Source: Euborellia annulipes (taxonomy: Eukaryota > Arthropoda > Insecta > Dermaptera > Anisolabididae). Taken from it: a stretch of 64,000 nucleotides of DNA. The stretch is from assembly GCA_023213315.1 (NCBI GenBank), contig JAKCPI010007775.1, positions 62,001-126,000 of the forward strand. The letters are read 5' to 3'. Positions 12,118 through 24,215 of the stretch are shown one piece after another. A model generated the notes under the pieces. That model did not search any database. It was not told where the DNA came from and saw only the letters and a program-made list of their open reading frames with translations. Position numbers and translations under genes: made by a program. Every line of letters starts with the position of its first letter. Position 1 is the first letter of the stretch.

Positions 12118-12375
12118 AAGGGCGGATCCAGAGGTGTTTCTCGGGGGGGGGGTAATCTGATGTGACTAGTCGCACAGCACACAATTTTTTCTTAATTTCG
12201 GTAATTTAAAGGCACATTCTATACTTGTTTGCCAGAATATAATAAATACAAATCAAATTTTTAAGTTGTTTTTTTTCGGAAAAAAGTTTTTTTTTTTTTT
12301 TTTCAAATCTAATTACTGAATGGGTAATTACCCCCTTTACCCCCTTGTATCCCTTAGAACTAAAACATTATTACC
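12118..12375 (+). repeat. GGCGGATCCAG repeat carrying a family A hairpin half
   Basis: It starts AAGGGCGGATCCAGAGGTG, then a G run, then TAATCTGATGTGACTAGTCG, which is one arm of the family A 3' hairpin. It ends near TTACCCCCTTGTATCCC. The same order recurs at 57366 (ending CTTGTATTCGCCCTTG), as a fragment at 38438, and inverted at about 40740-40805. Confidence 0.55.
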
Positions 12376-13960
12376 CTCGTTTGAATTCGCCACTGCCTCT
12401 CTAGCTTCCCTAAAATACATTTTGAGACTCTCCTGGGACCGACTCAAATCCTTCCGCTTGAGCATCTGCCCCCGGGTGGGTATTCATACGATTATCAATT
12501 TCTTTGTATAAATTAAAATTACAATAAAGATTTTACAATTTATTAGCTCCTGAGCCTCAGCATATATAAATTATAAAACTAAAATTATGACATGCTCTTC
12601 ATATCATTTTATTTAAATAGAAGATTGACTATAGTTTCTTCTATTGTTGTGATTCCGTCAGCAGGTTTATTATTTATATTTTTATGTTAAATGCTAATAT
12701 TTATATTCATAATTCGTTGATCCTATTATAAAATATATTTCTCGGGCATTAAAGTCTCTAAGCTTGATTTATTATTAATTTCTGAATCTCAATATATACT
12801 TTCTAATTTTAAAGCTTTTTCAAATTAATTTATTAACTCGATGACAAATTAGTAATTATTTAGAGAAGAGGAGAGAAAGAGCTTTGATTCAGACCATTCA
12901 TATGCAAATAGATGATAATTAACGAGACGAGATAGGAAAAAAACAACCTTTTTAAGGAAAAAAATGCTATCTTAATGGCACGGAGGGAAAATATTTATGA
13001 ACGAGACAAGAGAGAAATAACCTAGAATAATTCTTTCTATACCAAGTCTGGGATTTAAAAAGGATCATATATATTCCATCCATTAGTTGACTTTTGAAAT
13101 AGTTTTTCCATAGTGATCCAGAAAAAAAAATTATTTTCTCACTTAAGAGAATGAATCTTTAATTAGAATAGTGAAGTTTTCAATAAAAGATTTTAGAAGT
13201 TCAATATTTTCGGGGTTTTGATTGAACCTGGGAGATAGGCAAACTGAATGATGCATTTATAGTGGAGCTTTGAAGCTATTATTCGATTAAGAAATTTGGA
13301 CATACTAAAATCAATTTATAAATTCCTTTGGTACTTTACGTTTTTTATTTGCTTTTTAGAGTTTTTCTTCTTTTTAAAAGAATAATCTAACTGTAAGTCT
13401 AACAGAGGTTTCATGTGTAACCTTAAAAAAATTTGTCTCTTGTTTCCTATTAAAATTTATCAGTATTTCATTACTTGAAATACAATTAGCTGCTGATTTT
13501 TCTTCTCATGTTTACCAATTCTGATTGGTGTTTTTTAAATACCAGATTAAAAAAGCAAAACGTCGAATTGGAGAATTGGAGATAAAAATTTTCATGAATT
13601 GTTTTTGTAAAATTTTTGTTATAATTATTCGTATTTTTTCATAGGATTTTGAACAAGTTTCTTGGTTGAATAATAGACCTAAAAAATTTGTTTTATTTTA
13701 TTAATAGCTCAAAAAAAAACTTATAGTGAAACACGAAGGAAACATAGATCTATTAAAACAACAGATTCACGAAAAAAAATATTAGGAAACAGCATGTTGA
13801 AGTAATCACTTTAAACATTTATTTTTATTATTTAATATTTCCTATTTTAATATTACCTATGAATAATAGGATAATTATTTTTTTTAATTCGTACTTTTCC
13901 TATAAGTGGTTACGATAGATTGGGATATGAAGTAGAAATAAAAAACAGCCTCTTCTCCAT
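12376..13960. other. AT-rich, no gene recognised
   Basis: Nothing here supports a gene or a defined element. Long A/T stretches alternate with short poly(A) or poly(T) runs. Confidence 0.55.
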
Positions 13961-13970
13961 TTTAAACACT

Positions 13971-14015
13971 AATTTTATTGTAAATATTTCGGTCCCTCTA
14001 TAAGGGCCATCATCA
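13971..14015 (-). repeat. Penelope-like terminal motif, solo
   Basis: On the minus strand it reads CTGATGA, then TGGCCCTTATAGAGGGACC (a stem-loop pairing GG-CCCT with AGGG-CC), then GAAATATTT. The arrangement CTGATGA + stem + GAAA matches the other motifs in this window at 17.5, 34.9 and 53.2 kb. It is known that Penelope-like elements carry hammerhead-type motifs in their terminal repeats; assigning this copy to one is inference. Confidence 0.45.
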
Positions 14016-14391
14016 GTGAATATACATATCTAGAGGACCTTGTCAAAAAATAAATCAGATATGGATTCACACATGGGTTACGAGAGTGGATGCCTATAAA
14101 CGCTGCAAAATTTTTAATTTCTAAAATCTTAATTTCTGAAATAGTTTCATTTCATATTTATTTATTTTTTAAATTTTGTTTAAGGTCTTTTTCGGCATCT
14201 GAGGACATTTAGTCCCCGTTCCTATTTATTATTAATACAAGTGATTGGTAGTATAGTTTCACATTATTATAATACTAATAACTGTTATTAATGGAATACT
14301 TAAACTAGTATTATTTTCCTATTATAGAAGGGATATAACAATTTTCAAAAACGGGTTTTCGAAGGACCACCATAAAAAAATGTGATCTATA

Positions 14392-15496
14392 CCGGGTGGG
14401 CCAATAGTGCGTGGACGGAAGATTGTGGGCTTATTAACGGACATTTTTAAAATTTGTTGATCGCACATAATGTGGGGCCTTTAGGGCTACAAATTAAAAA
14501 TATTTTCGTTCCAATTGCACCTCATATACAGGGTGGTCCATATCAAAGTTATGTTTTTTTAAATAGAACGCCCTGTATATTATTGCATATTTGGATTCTA
14601 CGGCCAATTTTAGTATGAGTTTATGTCATGCAATGTATTCCAAACCAAACCGTTTAGCCGCAAATCGGGCTTTAGTGAAAAAACTGCTGTCTGGAAAAAA
14701 TTGAATATCTCGCGAACCATAAAACTTAGGAGACTGTTCTTTGGTGATTTTACTAACATTGAAATGTACTAATGTAGGCCAGATGGGTAACCCCGGAATT
14801 ATTCTTGTGTTGGGAGATATGGCTATGCCAATTTGGGAAATTTCAATCATGGATAACTTCATTTTTTCAAATGGAACATGCTACTTTTTTTCATGCCATA
14901 AGACGTGAAATTTAATTATCTTTCAGATGATATAAGGTTGTCTATATCTATCTTTGGTAGTTTTCTTTTTTATTCCAAAATATCTGATAACGAAAAAAAA
15001 AAAAATATTTATTATAGACAAAATAATTGAAAAAAAAAAAAAATCCAAACTCAAAACAAAATTGTAATAAATGGAAAAAATATGCTAAATATTCGAAAAT
15101 GTCTTTAAATTTCCCTTAAAATCATTTATTAGAACTCATCGAAGAAGTCCCGCTTGCTCAAATTCGGGTTATGATTTGTCAACAAGATGGCGCACCTCCT
15201 AACCTGAACATAACCCTAATTTCTTTTTCGAGAAGTTCTAATAAATGATTTTAAGGGAAATTTAAAGACATTTTCGAATATTTAGCATATTTTTTCCATA
15301 TGCAATAATATACAGGGCGTTCTATTTAAAAAAACATAACTTTGATATGGACCACCCTGTATATGAGGTGCAATTGGAACGAAAATATTTTTAATTTGTA
15401 GCCCTAAAGGCCCCACATTATGTGCGATCAACAAATTTTAAAAATGTCCGTTAATAAGCCCACAATCTTCCGTCCACGCACTATTGGCCCACCCGG
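14392..15496. mobile_element. TA-flanked TIR element (type 1), copy 1
   Basis: Inverted ends CCGGGTGGGCCAATAGTGCG are flanked by TA (14390-14391 and 15497-15498), which suggests a Tc1/mariner-like target. The outer ~200 bp of both ends are inverted copies. Inside is a nested small inverted repeat (TACAGGGTGGTCCATAT ... CGCCCTGTATA). A second nested palindrome (about 15120-15255) is built on AAATCATTTATTAGAACT. No transposase is visible, and short frames here are shadows of the inverted repeats. A longer relative is at 18675. Confidence 0.7.
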
Positions 15497-16494
15497 TATA
15501 GATAAAAATTTTAAGTATATGAGTTTGTGGACTTGATTATGGTGAGTTGTTGAAAAATTAAAACGTCTTTTTTATATCGAAAAGTTTCATCATATAAATG
15601 ATTCATCTTCATGTTTTGATAAACTAAATTTCGATTGCAGTTTATACAATTTTCTAGATATGAAGGGATTAGTGGAAGATAATCAGCCCCCTCGCCCCCC
15701 TCCCTTATATACACCCCTGGTATACACCTATCCTCATCTATAAGCTTTTAACTCTGGCACGCCACATTCTTATATTTTCCAAATTATTAAAAGTATTTTA
15801 ATAGAATATTTATTTCTTCCAGAATATTATTAAATATTCTAAATTTTTTTTATTAAAATGAAATTCCTTAAATAAGATAAATGAAAGGAGTAGCCTATGT
15901 TTAACTCCACCCAACCCCTAAGATAATAGAAAAAGATATGAAGGTTGTCTCTGAGGTTTTATATCTTCTATTACACCTCATTTGGGAATCAGGTCGTAGG
16001 TACCATTAATTGAGGAGCTTTCTAATCGGATCCCCATGAGGAGATGACGCCCTTTAATCGTCGGAAAACGAAGAAGGAAGCAGGAATTCGCCCGGCGGCT
16101 CCAATCATCTTGTTTACTTAACTTAAAACTTAAATTGCTTTTAAAAAATATATTTTATAATAAAATCCCTATGAATTTTTTTAAATTCTAGGCTTATTTA
16201 TCTATGTTTCGGCTCTTATATAAATATTATAACAATCCTAATTAAATGTTCTACTATATCAGATGATATGGATTGTACTATATTAGTAGTATTGTAATTT
16301 GAGAACGTAGTTGGTTGGCTAGATATTTAATAGCTCAACAGAACGCCGACAGAGATCTAAGAAGTAGACCCTAGTAGAATTTAGGATAGTTTCGCTCTTA
16401 TATTTATTATTTGAAAAATTTTATGGAAGTGGCTGTGTCAAATAGATGAGAGCTGTTGGAAGAGGATGCAGTCTCTATTAAAATCGGGGACGGC
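15497..16494. other. No gene; one unassigned GC-richer patch
   Basis: Positions about 16005-16110 (ATGAGGAGATGACGCCCTTT and CGCCCGGCGGCTCC) stand out from the A/T background and do not match the repeat families seen here. They could be a fragment of a conserved non-coding or exonic sequence, but no reading frame or splice pair supports an exon. Confidence 0.45.
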
Positions 16495-17135
16495 GACACA
16501 ACTTTCTCTTACCTTCGGTAATCGAAAGTTGTGTACTGTGCTTGTCACACCAGATTTTTTGTGTCGACATGTATTTAGTTTCCGACAGTAGGGTACATTC
16601 GATTTTCAAGATGTAAAATTTATAAGTATGGGAAAATATTTATATTTTGTTACCATGGCAACCATTTCTCCTATATTTTCTATGGAGTACAAGAGTAAAG
16701 TGGTCTTCAGAAGATTTCAATCACAAAATGAGAATATACATTTTAAAGAGAATATAAAAAATAATTGATTTTTGAATTTAAAAAAAATCGTTGGAGCAAA
16801 TTTTGAGAAAATCGAAAAAAACTGAAAAAGTGCATCAGTAAAGTACTAGTACTCTTTGGTCGATTTTGTTCAAAAGCTTCGTGTCACGTCCCATGGGGGT
16901 GCCTAACTTAAATATAAAATTTCAACCTCCTAGCTCTTTTCGTTCATGAGATATTTGCCCACAGACACACACACACACACACAGCCACAGACAGACCATG
17001 TCGCGAAAACCACTTTTTGGATTCAGGGGACCTCAAAACGTGATATCCATCAAAATCTCGACATCGAATTTTTGATATGAACAATACTTCTCTCTATATA
17101 TTAACATATATAGAGGTAAAAGAAAAGACAAAATT
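16495..17135 (-). repeat. Family A repeat, near-complete minus-strand copy
   Basis: Reading right to left it has the GTAAGAG-type end and TATATA palindrome, the CGACATCGAATTTTTGA block, a CA short tandem repeat in place of GTCT (about 16967-16983), the ACTAGTACTCTTTGG block, the CATGGCAACC block, and half of the AATCTGGTGTGAC hairpin at 16500-16556. The outer hairpin arm is missing. Confidence 0.75.
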
Positions 17136-17498
17136 TAATATTTTTTATTAAAATTTTTTTGTACTTCAAGAAGAAAGTCGCAACGGAGACTGAATAATAT
17201 TTTTTTTTTTTTTTGTACACTTACTGTACATCAATCAGCGTTTGATATTTTTATTCTTTCAATTAAAATTCTCAATTGAAAAATTTAATAACTTTTTTTT
17301 ACTCAATCTAAAAATTTAATTTTTCCCAAATTTTATTTGAAAATTGTTGTTGGAAATTGGGATCGTGCTGAGGGAAAATTTTTTTTTTAAGTCCTAATTT
17401 CAATTTTTCTGAAATTTCTAACTTCCTTTGTGTCCTATATAAAATAAAATAAAATAATCGTATGGAGAAAGGCCGTCTAACTTACAGGAAATCTACAG

Positions 17499-18193
17499 GA
17501 AGATGAAGAAAATAGACTTTATTCGGCCCAAAATTATTTATTTCCCATGTCAACGTTTCGGGGACTATACGTCACCCATCTTCAGGACCTTAAAATACAA
17601 TACAACAAAACTTAGATAAACTTATAAAAACAAGATCTAAAAGAAAGAGGACACTTACAAAAGGTCATAAAAATCTTTCGTGCCTCCTGCACTCGTGAAA
17701 CAAATACAACAATTATTTTGTTGTTTGAAATGATGGCTGTTTTGCAGGCTTCAGCTCACCATATAGCCAAATTACATGCAAGTTTTAACCTCAAACCACT
17801 CTGAGTCAATGCTAGGCATTCTTAAATTAAAATAAAAAGTAAACTCATTATCAGATGCCTAGCATTGACTCAGAGTGGCTCGTGGTAAAAACTTGTATGT
17901 AATTTGGCTATATGGTGAGCTGAAGCCTGCAAAACAGCCATCATTTCAAACAACAAAATAATTGTTGTATTTGTTTCACGAGTGCAGGAGGCACGAAAGA
18001 TTTTTACGAGCTTTGTAAGTGTATTTTTCTCCTCTTTCTTTTATATCTTGTTTTTTAAGTTAGTCTGAATTTGTAAAGTTTTGTTGTTGTATTGTATTTT
18101 AAGGTCCTGAGGATGGGTGACGTATTGTCCCCGAAATGTTGACATGGGAAATAAATAATTTTGGGCCGAATAAAGTCTATTTTCTTCACCTTC
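17499..18193. mobile_element. Inverted pair of Penelope-like terminal repeats
   Basis: Two arms of about 320-340 bp (17499-17820 and 17854-18193) are inverted copies separated by about 33 bp. Each arm carries GGTCCTGAAGATGGGTGACG or its variant, a stem-loop closing on CCCC, then GAAACGTTGACATGGG. Penelope-like elements are known to carry terminal repeats in either direct or inverted orientation, and hammerhead-like CTGA..GAAA motifs. No reverse transcriptase remains. The 72-aa frame at 18136-18354 is repeat sequence. Confidence 0.55.
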
Positions 18194-18409
18194 CAAATAA
18201 AATAAATTCACCGAACAAGATCAGGAGAGAGCGGCAACGGTACAAATTGGAGGTTCCTCCGAGATTATTAATTGAAATTCTTAATCAAAATTATAAATTA
18301 TTTCTTTTGAATTATTATCGTCCAAATTCAATTTTTTGGGACATTTCAAGGTGACTTGGACCATATTAATGCATAGTTAGCCAAGCCCTGGATATGGGTA
18401 TATTCTCTT

Positions 18410-18640
18410 ATTACTTTCTCTTACGCTATATGATATATATAGAGAGAAATTATTGCGATAATGTCAAAAATTCGATGTCGAGATTTTGATGAATATAGGC
18501 CTACATGTTTTGAGGTCCCCTAAGTCCAAACTCCCTTTTGTACCCAAAAGTACTAGTACTTTACTGATTTACTTTTTCAGTTTTTTTTTCGTTTTTCTTA
18601 AAATTCACTCCAAAGATTTTATTTAAAATTCATAAATCAA
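18410..18640 (+). repeat. Family A repeat, internally deleted copy
   Basis: It begins TTACTTTCTCTTACGC with the TATATA palindrome and the CAAAAATTCGATGTCGAGAT block. It then jumps past the GTCT tract to ACTAGTACTTTACTG and ends abruptly where the next family A copy starts at 18641. A head-to-tail arrangement of the two copies is visible. Confidence 0.65.
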
Positions 18641-18674
18641 TTTTTACTTTCTCGTACCCTATATATGAAATATA

Positions 18675-20070
18675 CCGGGTGGGCCAATAGTGCGTGGACG
18701 GAGATTGTGGGTTTATTAACGGACATTTTTAAAATTTGTTGATCGCATATAATGTGGGGCCTTTAGGGCTACAAATTAAAAATATTTTTGTTCCAATTGT
18801 ACCTCATATACAGGGTGGTCCATATCAAAGTTATGTTTTTTTAAATGGAACGCCCTGTATATTATTGCATATTTGGATTCTGTGGCCAATTTTAGTATGA
18901 GTTTATGTCATGCAATGTATTCCAAACCAAACCGTTTAGCCGCAAATCGGGCTTTAGTGAAAAAACTGCTGTCTGGAAAAAATTGAATATCTCGCGAATC
19001 ATAATACCTAGGGGGCTGTTCTTTTGTGATCTTACTAATCATGAAATCTACTAATGTGGGCCAGATGGGTAACCCGGAATTATTCTTATGTTGGGAGAAA
19101 TGGCCATTCCAATTTGGAAAATTTCAATCATGGATAACTTCATTTTTTCAAATGGAACATGCTACTTTTTTTATGCCATGGGACGTGAAATCCAATTATC
19201 TTTCACCTGATATAGGTTAAAAATCATTTATTTGAACTTCTCGAAAAAGAAATTAGGGTTATGTTCAGGTTAGGAGATGCGCCATCTTGTTGACAAATCA
19301 TAACCCGAATTTGAGCAAGCGGGACTTCTTTGAAGAGTTCAAATAAATGATTTTAAAGGAAATTTAAAGACATTTTCAAATATTTAGCATAATTTGTCCA
19401 TTTATTACGATTTTGTTTTGCGTTTGGATTTTTTTTTTCAATTATTTTGTCTATAATAAAATTTTTTTTTTTTCGTTATCAGAGATTTTGGAATAAAAAG
19501 AAAACTACCAAAGATAGATATAGACAACCTTATATCAGCTGAAAGATAATTGAATTTCACGTCCCATGGCATAAAAAAAGTAGCATGTTCCATTTGAAAA
19601 AATGAAGTTATCCATGATTGAAATTTTCCAAATTAGCATGGCCATATCTCCCAACATAAGAATAATTCCGGGTTCCCCATCTGGCCTACATTAGTACATT
19701 TCATGGTTAGTAACCTCACAAAAGAACAGTTCCCTAAATTTTATGGATCGCGAGATATTCAATTTTTTCCAGACAGCAGTTTTTTCACTAAAGCCCGATT
19801 TGCGGCTAAACGGTTTGGTTTGGAATACATTGCATGACATAAACTCATACTAAAATTGGCCGTAGAATCCAAATATGCAATAATATATAGGGCGTTCCAT
19901 TTAAAAAACATAACTTTGATATGGACCACCCTGTATATGAGGTGCAATTGGAACAAAAATATTTTTAATTTGTAGCCCTAAAGGCCCCACATTATGTGCG
20001 ATCAACAAATTTTAAAAATGTCCGTTAATAAGCCCACAATCTTCCGTCCACGCACTAATGGCCCACCCGG
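18675..20070. mobile_element. TA-flanked TIR element (type 1), copy 2, a long foldback
   Basis: Same CCGGGTGGGCCAATAGTGCG ends as copy 1. The two arms (about 18675-19215 and 19535-20070) are inverted copies over more than 500 bp, so a single strand could fold into one long hairpin. The TA duplication lies at 18673-18674 and 20071-20072, and the empty site is known from other family A copies. The loop holds the AAATCATTTATTTGAACT small palindrome also present in copy 1. No transposase frame exists. Confidence 0.8.
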
Positions 20071-20186
20071 TATAGAGAGAGAAAGTATTGGTTTCATGTC
20101 AAAAATTCGATGTCGAGATTTTGATGGATCTTCACGTTTTGAGGTCCCCTGAATCCAAAAAAGTGGTTTTCGCGACATGGTCTGTC

Positions 20187-20232
<46 letters not shown>

Positions 20233-20235
20233 GGG

Positions 20236-20280
<45 letters not shown>
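20187..20280 (+). repeat. (GT)n microsatellite with a central G run
   Basis: Nearly pure GT dinucleotides, interrupted by GGGGGGGG at about 20230. It occupies the place where other family A copies carry GTCTGTCT, so it is an expansion of that internal tract. Open frames on either strand here encode only Cys-Val or Thr-His runs. Confidence 0.9.
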
Positions 20281-20654
20281 CAATTTTAAGCATGAAGGAA
20301 TTGAGCCATGAGGCTGAAATTTTATATTTAAGTTAAACACCCCCCGGGACCGACAAAATAAGCTTTTAATCAAAATCGGCCAAAAAGTACTAGTACTTTA
20401 CTGATGTACTTTTTCAGTTTTTTTCGATTTTCTCAAAATTCGCTCTAACGATTTTGATTAAAATTCAAAAATCAATTATTTATTAGATGCTCTTTCAAAT
20501 GTATATTCGCGTTTTGCCCTCAAAATTGTTTGAAGCACACTTTACTCTTGTGCTTCATAGGAAAGATAGGAGAAATAAATGGTTGCCATGGTAACCGAAT
20601 TTAAATCTTTTTCTTTTTATTAGATTAAAAATCAATTATTATTTAAACGCCCAT

Positions 20655-21355
20655 TTTTTTACTTTCTCTTACCTATGTATATATGTAATATATATATAGA
20701 GAGAAAGTATTGGATTCATGTCAAAAATTCGATGTCGAGATTTTGATGGATCTTCACGTTTTGAGGTCCCCTGAATCCAAAAAAGTGGTTTTCGCGACAT
20801 GGTCTGTCTGTGTGTGGGTGGGTGGGTGGGTGGGGGGTGGGTGGGTGGGTGGGGTGTGTGTCAAATTTTAAGCATGAAGGAATTGAGCTATGAGGCTGAA
20901 ATTTTATATTTAAGTTAAACACCCCCCGGGACCGGAAAAATAAGCTTTTAATCAAAATCGGCCAAAGAGTACTAGTACTTTACTGATGTACTTTTTCAGT
21001 TTTTTTTCGATTTTCTCAAAATTCGCTCTAACGATTTTGATTAAAATTCAAAAAATCAATTATTTTTTAGATGCTCTTTCAAATGTATATTCTCGTTTTG
21101 CCCACAAAATTGTTTGAAGCACACTTTACTCTTGTGCTTCATAGGAAAGATAGGAGAAATGGTTGCCATGGTAACAAAATATAAATATTTTCCCATACTT
21201 ATAAATTTTACATCTGAATTCAAATATTCCCTACTGCCGGGAACTAAATACATGTCGACACAAAAAATCTGGTGTGACAAGCACAGTGCACAACTTTCGA
21301 TTACCGAAGGTAAGAGAAAGTTGTGTGCTGTGCGCCAGTCACACCAGATTTTTTT
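20655..21355 (+). repeat. Family A repeat, complete copy with 3' hairpin
   Basis: From TTTACTTTCTCTTACCTATG to GTCACACCAGATTTTTTTT this copy is uninterrupted, about 700 bp. The internal tract here is (GTGGG)n-like (about 20813-20862). The 3' hairpin (21265-21352) pairs AATCTGGTGTGAC plus CACAACTTTC with their inverse. It is a good length reference for the family. Confidence 0.8.
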
Positions 21356-21679
21356 TCGGAGAATACATGTCTCTCTCTCTCACAAAACTATCTTCTCTCT
21401 TTCTACGCGTTTTAAATTTTTCTACCTTATCTTCGCATTTGGCCAATGTTAATTTCCTATAGGGATTTGTATGTTAATTTCGATTCAAAAGGGGGTCCCC
21501 TTTGGAACTTTTACGCATTTAAAATTTTTTTTTTCCAATTCTTATGAAATTTTGTATTTATTTACGAATCTATATTGTGTATAAAATGTCCAAATATGAG
21601 ATTAAAATTTTGAAAAATAACCATAGTTTATTTCAAGCAATCAACATTTAAAATGCAAGTTTGAAACTAAGGTGCTATG

Positions 21680-22190
21680 GGAAACTAAATATATCTCGAC
21701 ACAAAAAATCTGGTGTGACCAGCACAGTGCACAACTTTCTCTTACCGAAGGGTAAGAGAAAGTTGTGTGCTGTGCGCCAGTCACACCAGATTTTTTTTAA
21801 TGATCTTTAAAATGTATATTCTCATTTTGCCCTTGAAATCTTTTGAAGCAGACTTTACTCTTGTACTTCATAGTAAAAAGTTAAAATTTTTTCCGTTTTT
21901 TCCTATTTTCTCAAAATTCACTCCAACGATTTTGATTAAAATTCATAAATCAATAATTTTTTAGATGCTCTTTAAAAAGTATATCAGTAAAATTTTTCGT
22001 GAAAATTGTTTGAAATTCACTTTACTGATGTATTTCAGATTTTTACCTAAAAAATGCAAGTCGTCAAATTTGGAACTAAGATGTTAGGGAAACTAAATAT
22101 ATGTCGACACAAAAAATCTGGTGTGACAAGCACAGTACACAAATTTCTCTTTCTGAAAGGTAGACCAGTAACACCAGATCTTTTTCTCTA
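21680..22190 (+). repeat. Two partial family A units ending in hairpins
   Basis: One hairpin at about 21705-21793 is nearly perfect, with AACTTTCTCTTACC facing GGTAAGAGAAAGTT. A truncated block with AAAATTCACTCCAACGATT follows, then a second, decayed hairpin at about 22117-22182. Each hairpin is preceded by AAACTAAATATATGTCGACA or a close variant. Confidence 0.65.
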
Positions 22191-23394
22191 TTCTCTATTA
22201 TGTCTAATCTCTTCAATGTTCATTACTTGGAGAAACGAGAAGTTAATTTAAGTAATAATTTAAATAATTTTTCTTGTAATTGAAGGTAATAAAGTATTAT
22301 GATTTAAATGATCACTAGTCATATCAAGAATCCATTTGCATCTACAGTATTAGATTATTAGAACTTAATAATTGCTAGTCTATTGTGTTGCTTTCAACTT
22401 TGACCTCGAGAATCTATTCAAAACAAGCATATATAAATAATAGTTGTCTGATGTTATTTAAAATTTTCACTTATTGATATGTCCTAAACGTGTAAAATTA
22501 CATAATAATCGAGAAGTTTATTATTACAAAATCCCATTGAATATATATTACTCGAGTATTGATAAAAATTTATTTATTTTGACATTTTAATCACTTTTGA
22601 AATAGAGTTGAACTATTAAAATTAATAGAGAGACAGTTTTCTTAAGTATTGAGAGAATAATATTTGGAAAAGATGCTAGACCACCTGAAATGAAGAGGAG
22701 GTCTTACAAAAAAACTAAATAGTAGAAATCAGTCACGTAACAAAATAATTTCTATTTTTAATTTAATTAAAAAAAAAGTGATTGGGAAAAATTGCGTCAT
22801 TAAATATTTATGAATGTAAATGGCCTCTCAATGGAAAACATTTATCGATAACTTATAAAATTATAATTAATTTATATTTAAAGATTAAAAAAAAAAAATT
22901 TCATAAATAAATAAAGGAATTAAGTTTATTTCTAAATATAGAGGTGATTGAGAATAAATATTAAGCTTATATGTGTAAAGAGAGTAATTAGATACCTTGA
23001 ATATATAAATAAATAGATAAATCAGTTCACTTGAAAGGGAGAAAGAATGTGTAGGCTTTAGAATTAACCATTAATTAAAATTATTATAAGACTCAAATGT
23101 TATCGGGTTTCATCAAAAATAATCATTAATTTTCAGATTAAAAAAAACAACTAAAATGGTAATTAAGATTTAGGCCTACTAACTAGGGGGTGGTTTTAAA
23201 ATAATTAGGGCAGATATATATATATATCAAGGATATATTCGATAAATGAGAATGTGAATTGAATGGGATCAATATTGCAGATATTAGTTTAAGGTTCCCT
23301 GCGAGCTAGGCAACTCAAATGACCAACCTGTTCCAAAATCACTCAACCCAATTGCTTAGAAAAAAAATAAATAAAAGCTTATCTTCTACAAGAT
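22191..23394. other. AT-rich, no gene recognised
   Basis: No element borders, coding signals or RNA genes were seen. A short (TA)n run lies at about 23215-23227. Confidence 0.55.
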
Positions 23395-23460
23395 AATCTT
23401 ATATAATTCTCTCATGTCCGTCTGTCTGTCCCCCCTGGATATCATAACTAGTAGGAAGTT
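23395..23460 (+). mobile_element. Family B (Helitron-like) end fragment
   Basis: TATATAATTCTCTCATGTCC then GTCTGTCTGTC resembles the family B 5' end. About 20 bases later GGATATCATAACTAGT ends in CTAGT. This may be a 5' end joined to a 3' end by internal deletion, but it is too short to be sure. Confidence 0.35.
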
Positions 23461-23619
23461 TTTTTTGTTCAAAGAGGATCGAAAGAAATGATTATTTTCT
23501 TCCCAAAATTTCTGAGTTCAAGTTTCGCTTTTAGTAAATGTAGGGGGATGATATTTGAGTCTTTTGAATTTAGGTGCTTGAAATAATGTAAATTTGTAGG
23601 TAATAATAACAAATTGAGA

Positions 23620-24215
23620 ACACAAAATCTGGTGTGATTGGTCGCACAGCACACAACTTTCTCTTATCTTTGGTAAGTATTCTGTGCTTGTCACGCCAGA
23701 TTTTTTTGTGACTCATAATTAAGAAAAGGCGAGTGTCCGCCGCAGTGTAATAAAATTTATAAACAGGAAAATATTTATATTTTGTTACCATGGTAACCAT
23801 TTCTCCTCTTTCCTATGAAGTACAAGAGTAGAGTATGCTTCAAACAATTTTGAGGGCAAAATGAGAATATATATTTTAAAGAGCATCTAAAAAATAATTG
23901 ATTTATGAATTTTAATCAAAATCGTTAGAGCAAATTTGGAGAAAATCGAAAAAAAAAAAAACTGAAAAAATAGTACATCAAAAAAGTACAAAGTAAGATT
24001 TTGTTCAAAAGCTTCGTGTCACGTGCCATGGGGGGGGGTGGCTAAATTAAATATAAAATTTCAACCTCCTAACTTTTGTTCATTTTTGAGATATTTTGCT
24101 ACCTGACACACAGGCAGACAGACACACAAACGGACCATGTCGCGAAAAACATTTTTTGGATTCAGGGGGCCTCAAAACGTGTATATCCATGAGAATCTCG
24201 ACATCGATCATGATG
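23620..24215 (-). repeat. Family A repeat, minus-strand copy
   Basis: The hairpin module lies at about 23627-23703 (AATCTGGTGTGATTGGTCGC ... GTCACGCCAGATT). It is followed by the CATGGTAACCATTTCTCC block, the ACATCAAAAAAGTAC block, a GACAGACA tract, and CATGTCGCGAAAAAC. The 5' end is lost near 24215. Confidence 0.7.

Larger units (their letters stand above)
18641..20615 (+). repeat. Family A repeat split by a TIR element
   Basis: The left part (18641-18674) is TTTACTTTCTCGTACCCTAT up to GAAATATA. The right part (20071 onward) resumes TATAGAGAGAGAAAGTATTG. Removing 18675-20070 and one TA restores the ordinary family A sequence. The copy then runs through a very long GT tract (about 20187-20279) and stops after the CATGGTAACC block near 20600, without the hairpin. 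Confidence 0.75.

Noticed and set aside
20002..20373. Frames of 123 aa (minus) and 82 aa (plus)
   Set aside because: They are translations of a (GT)n tract and flanking family A repeat.
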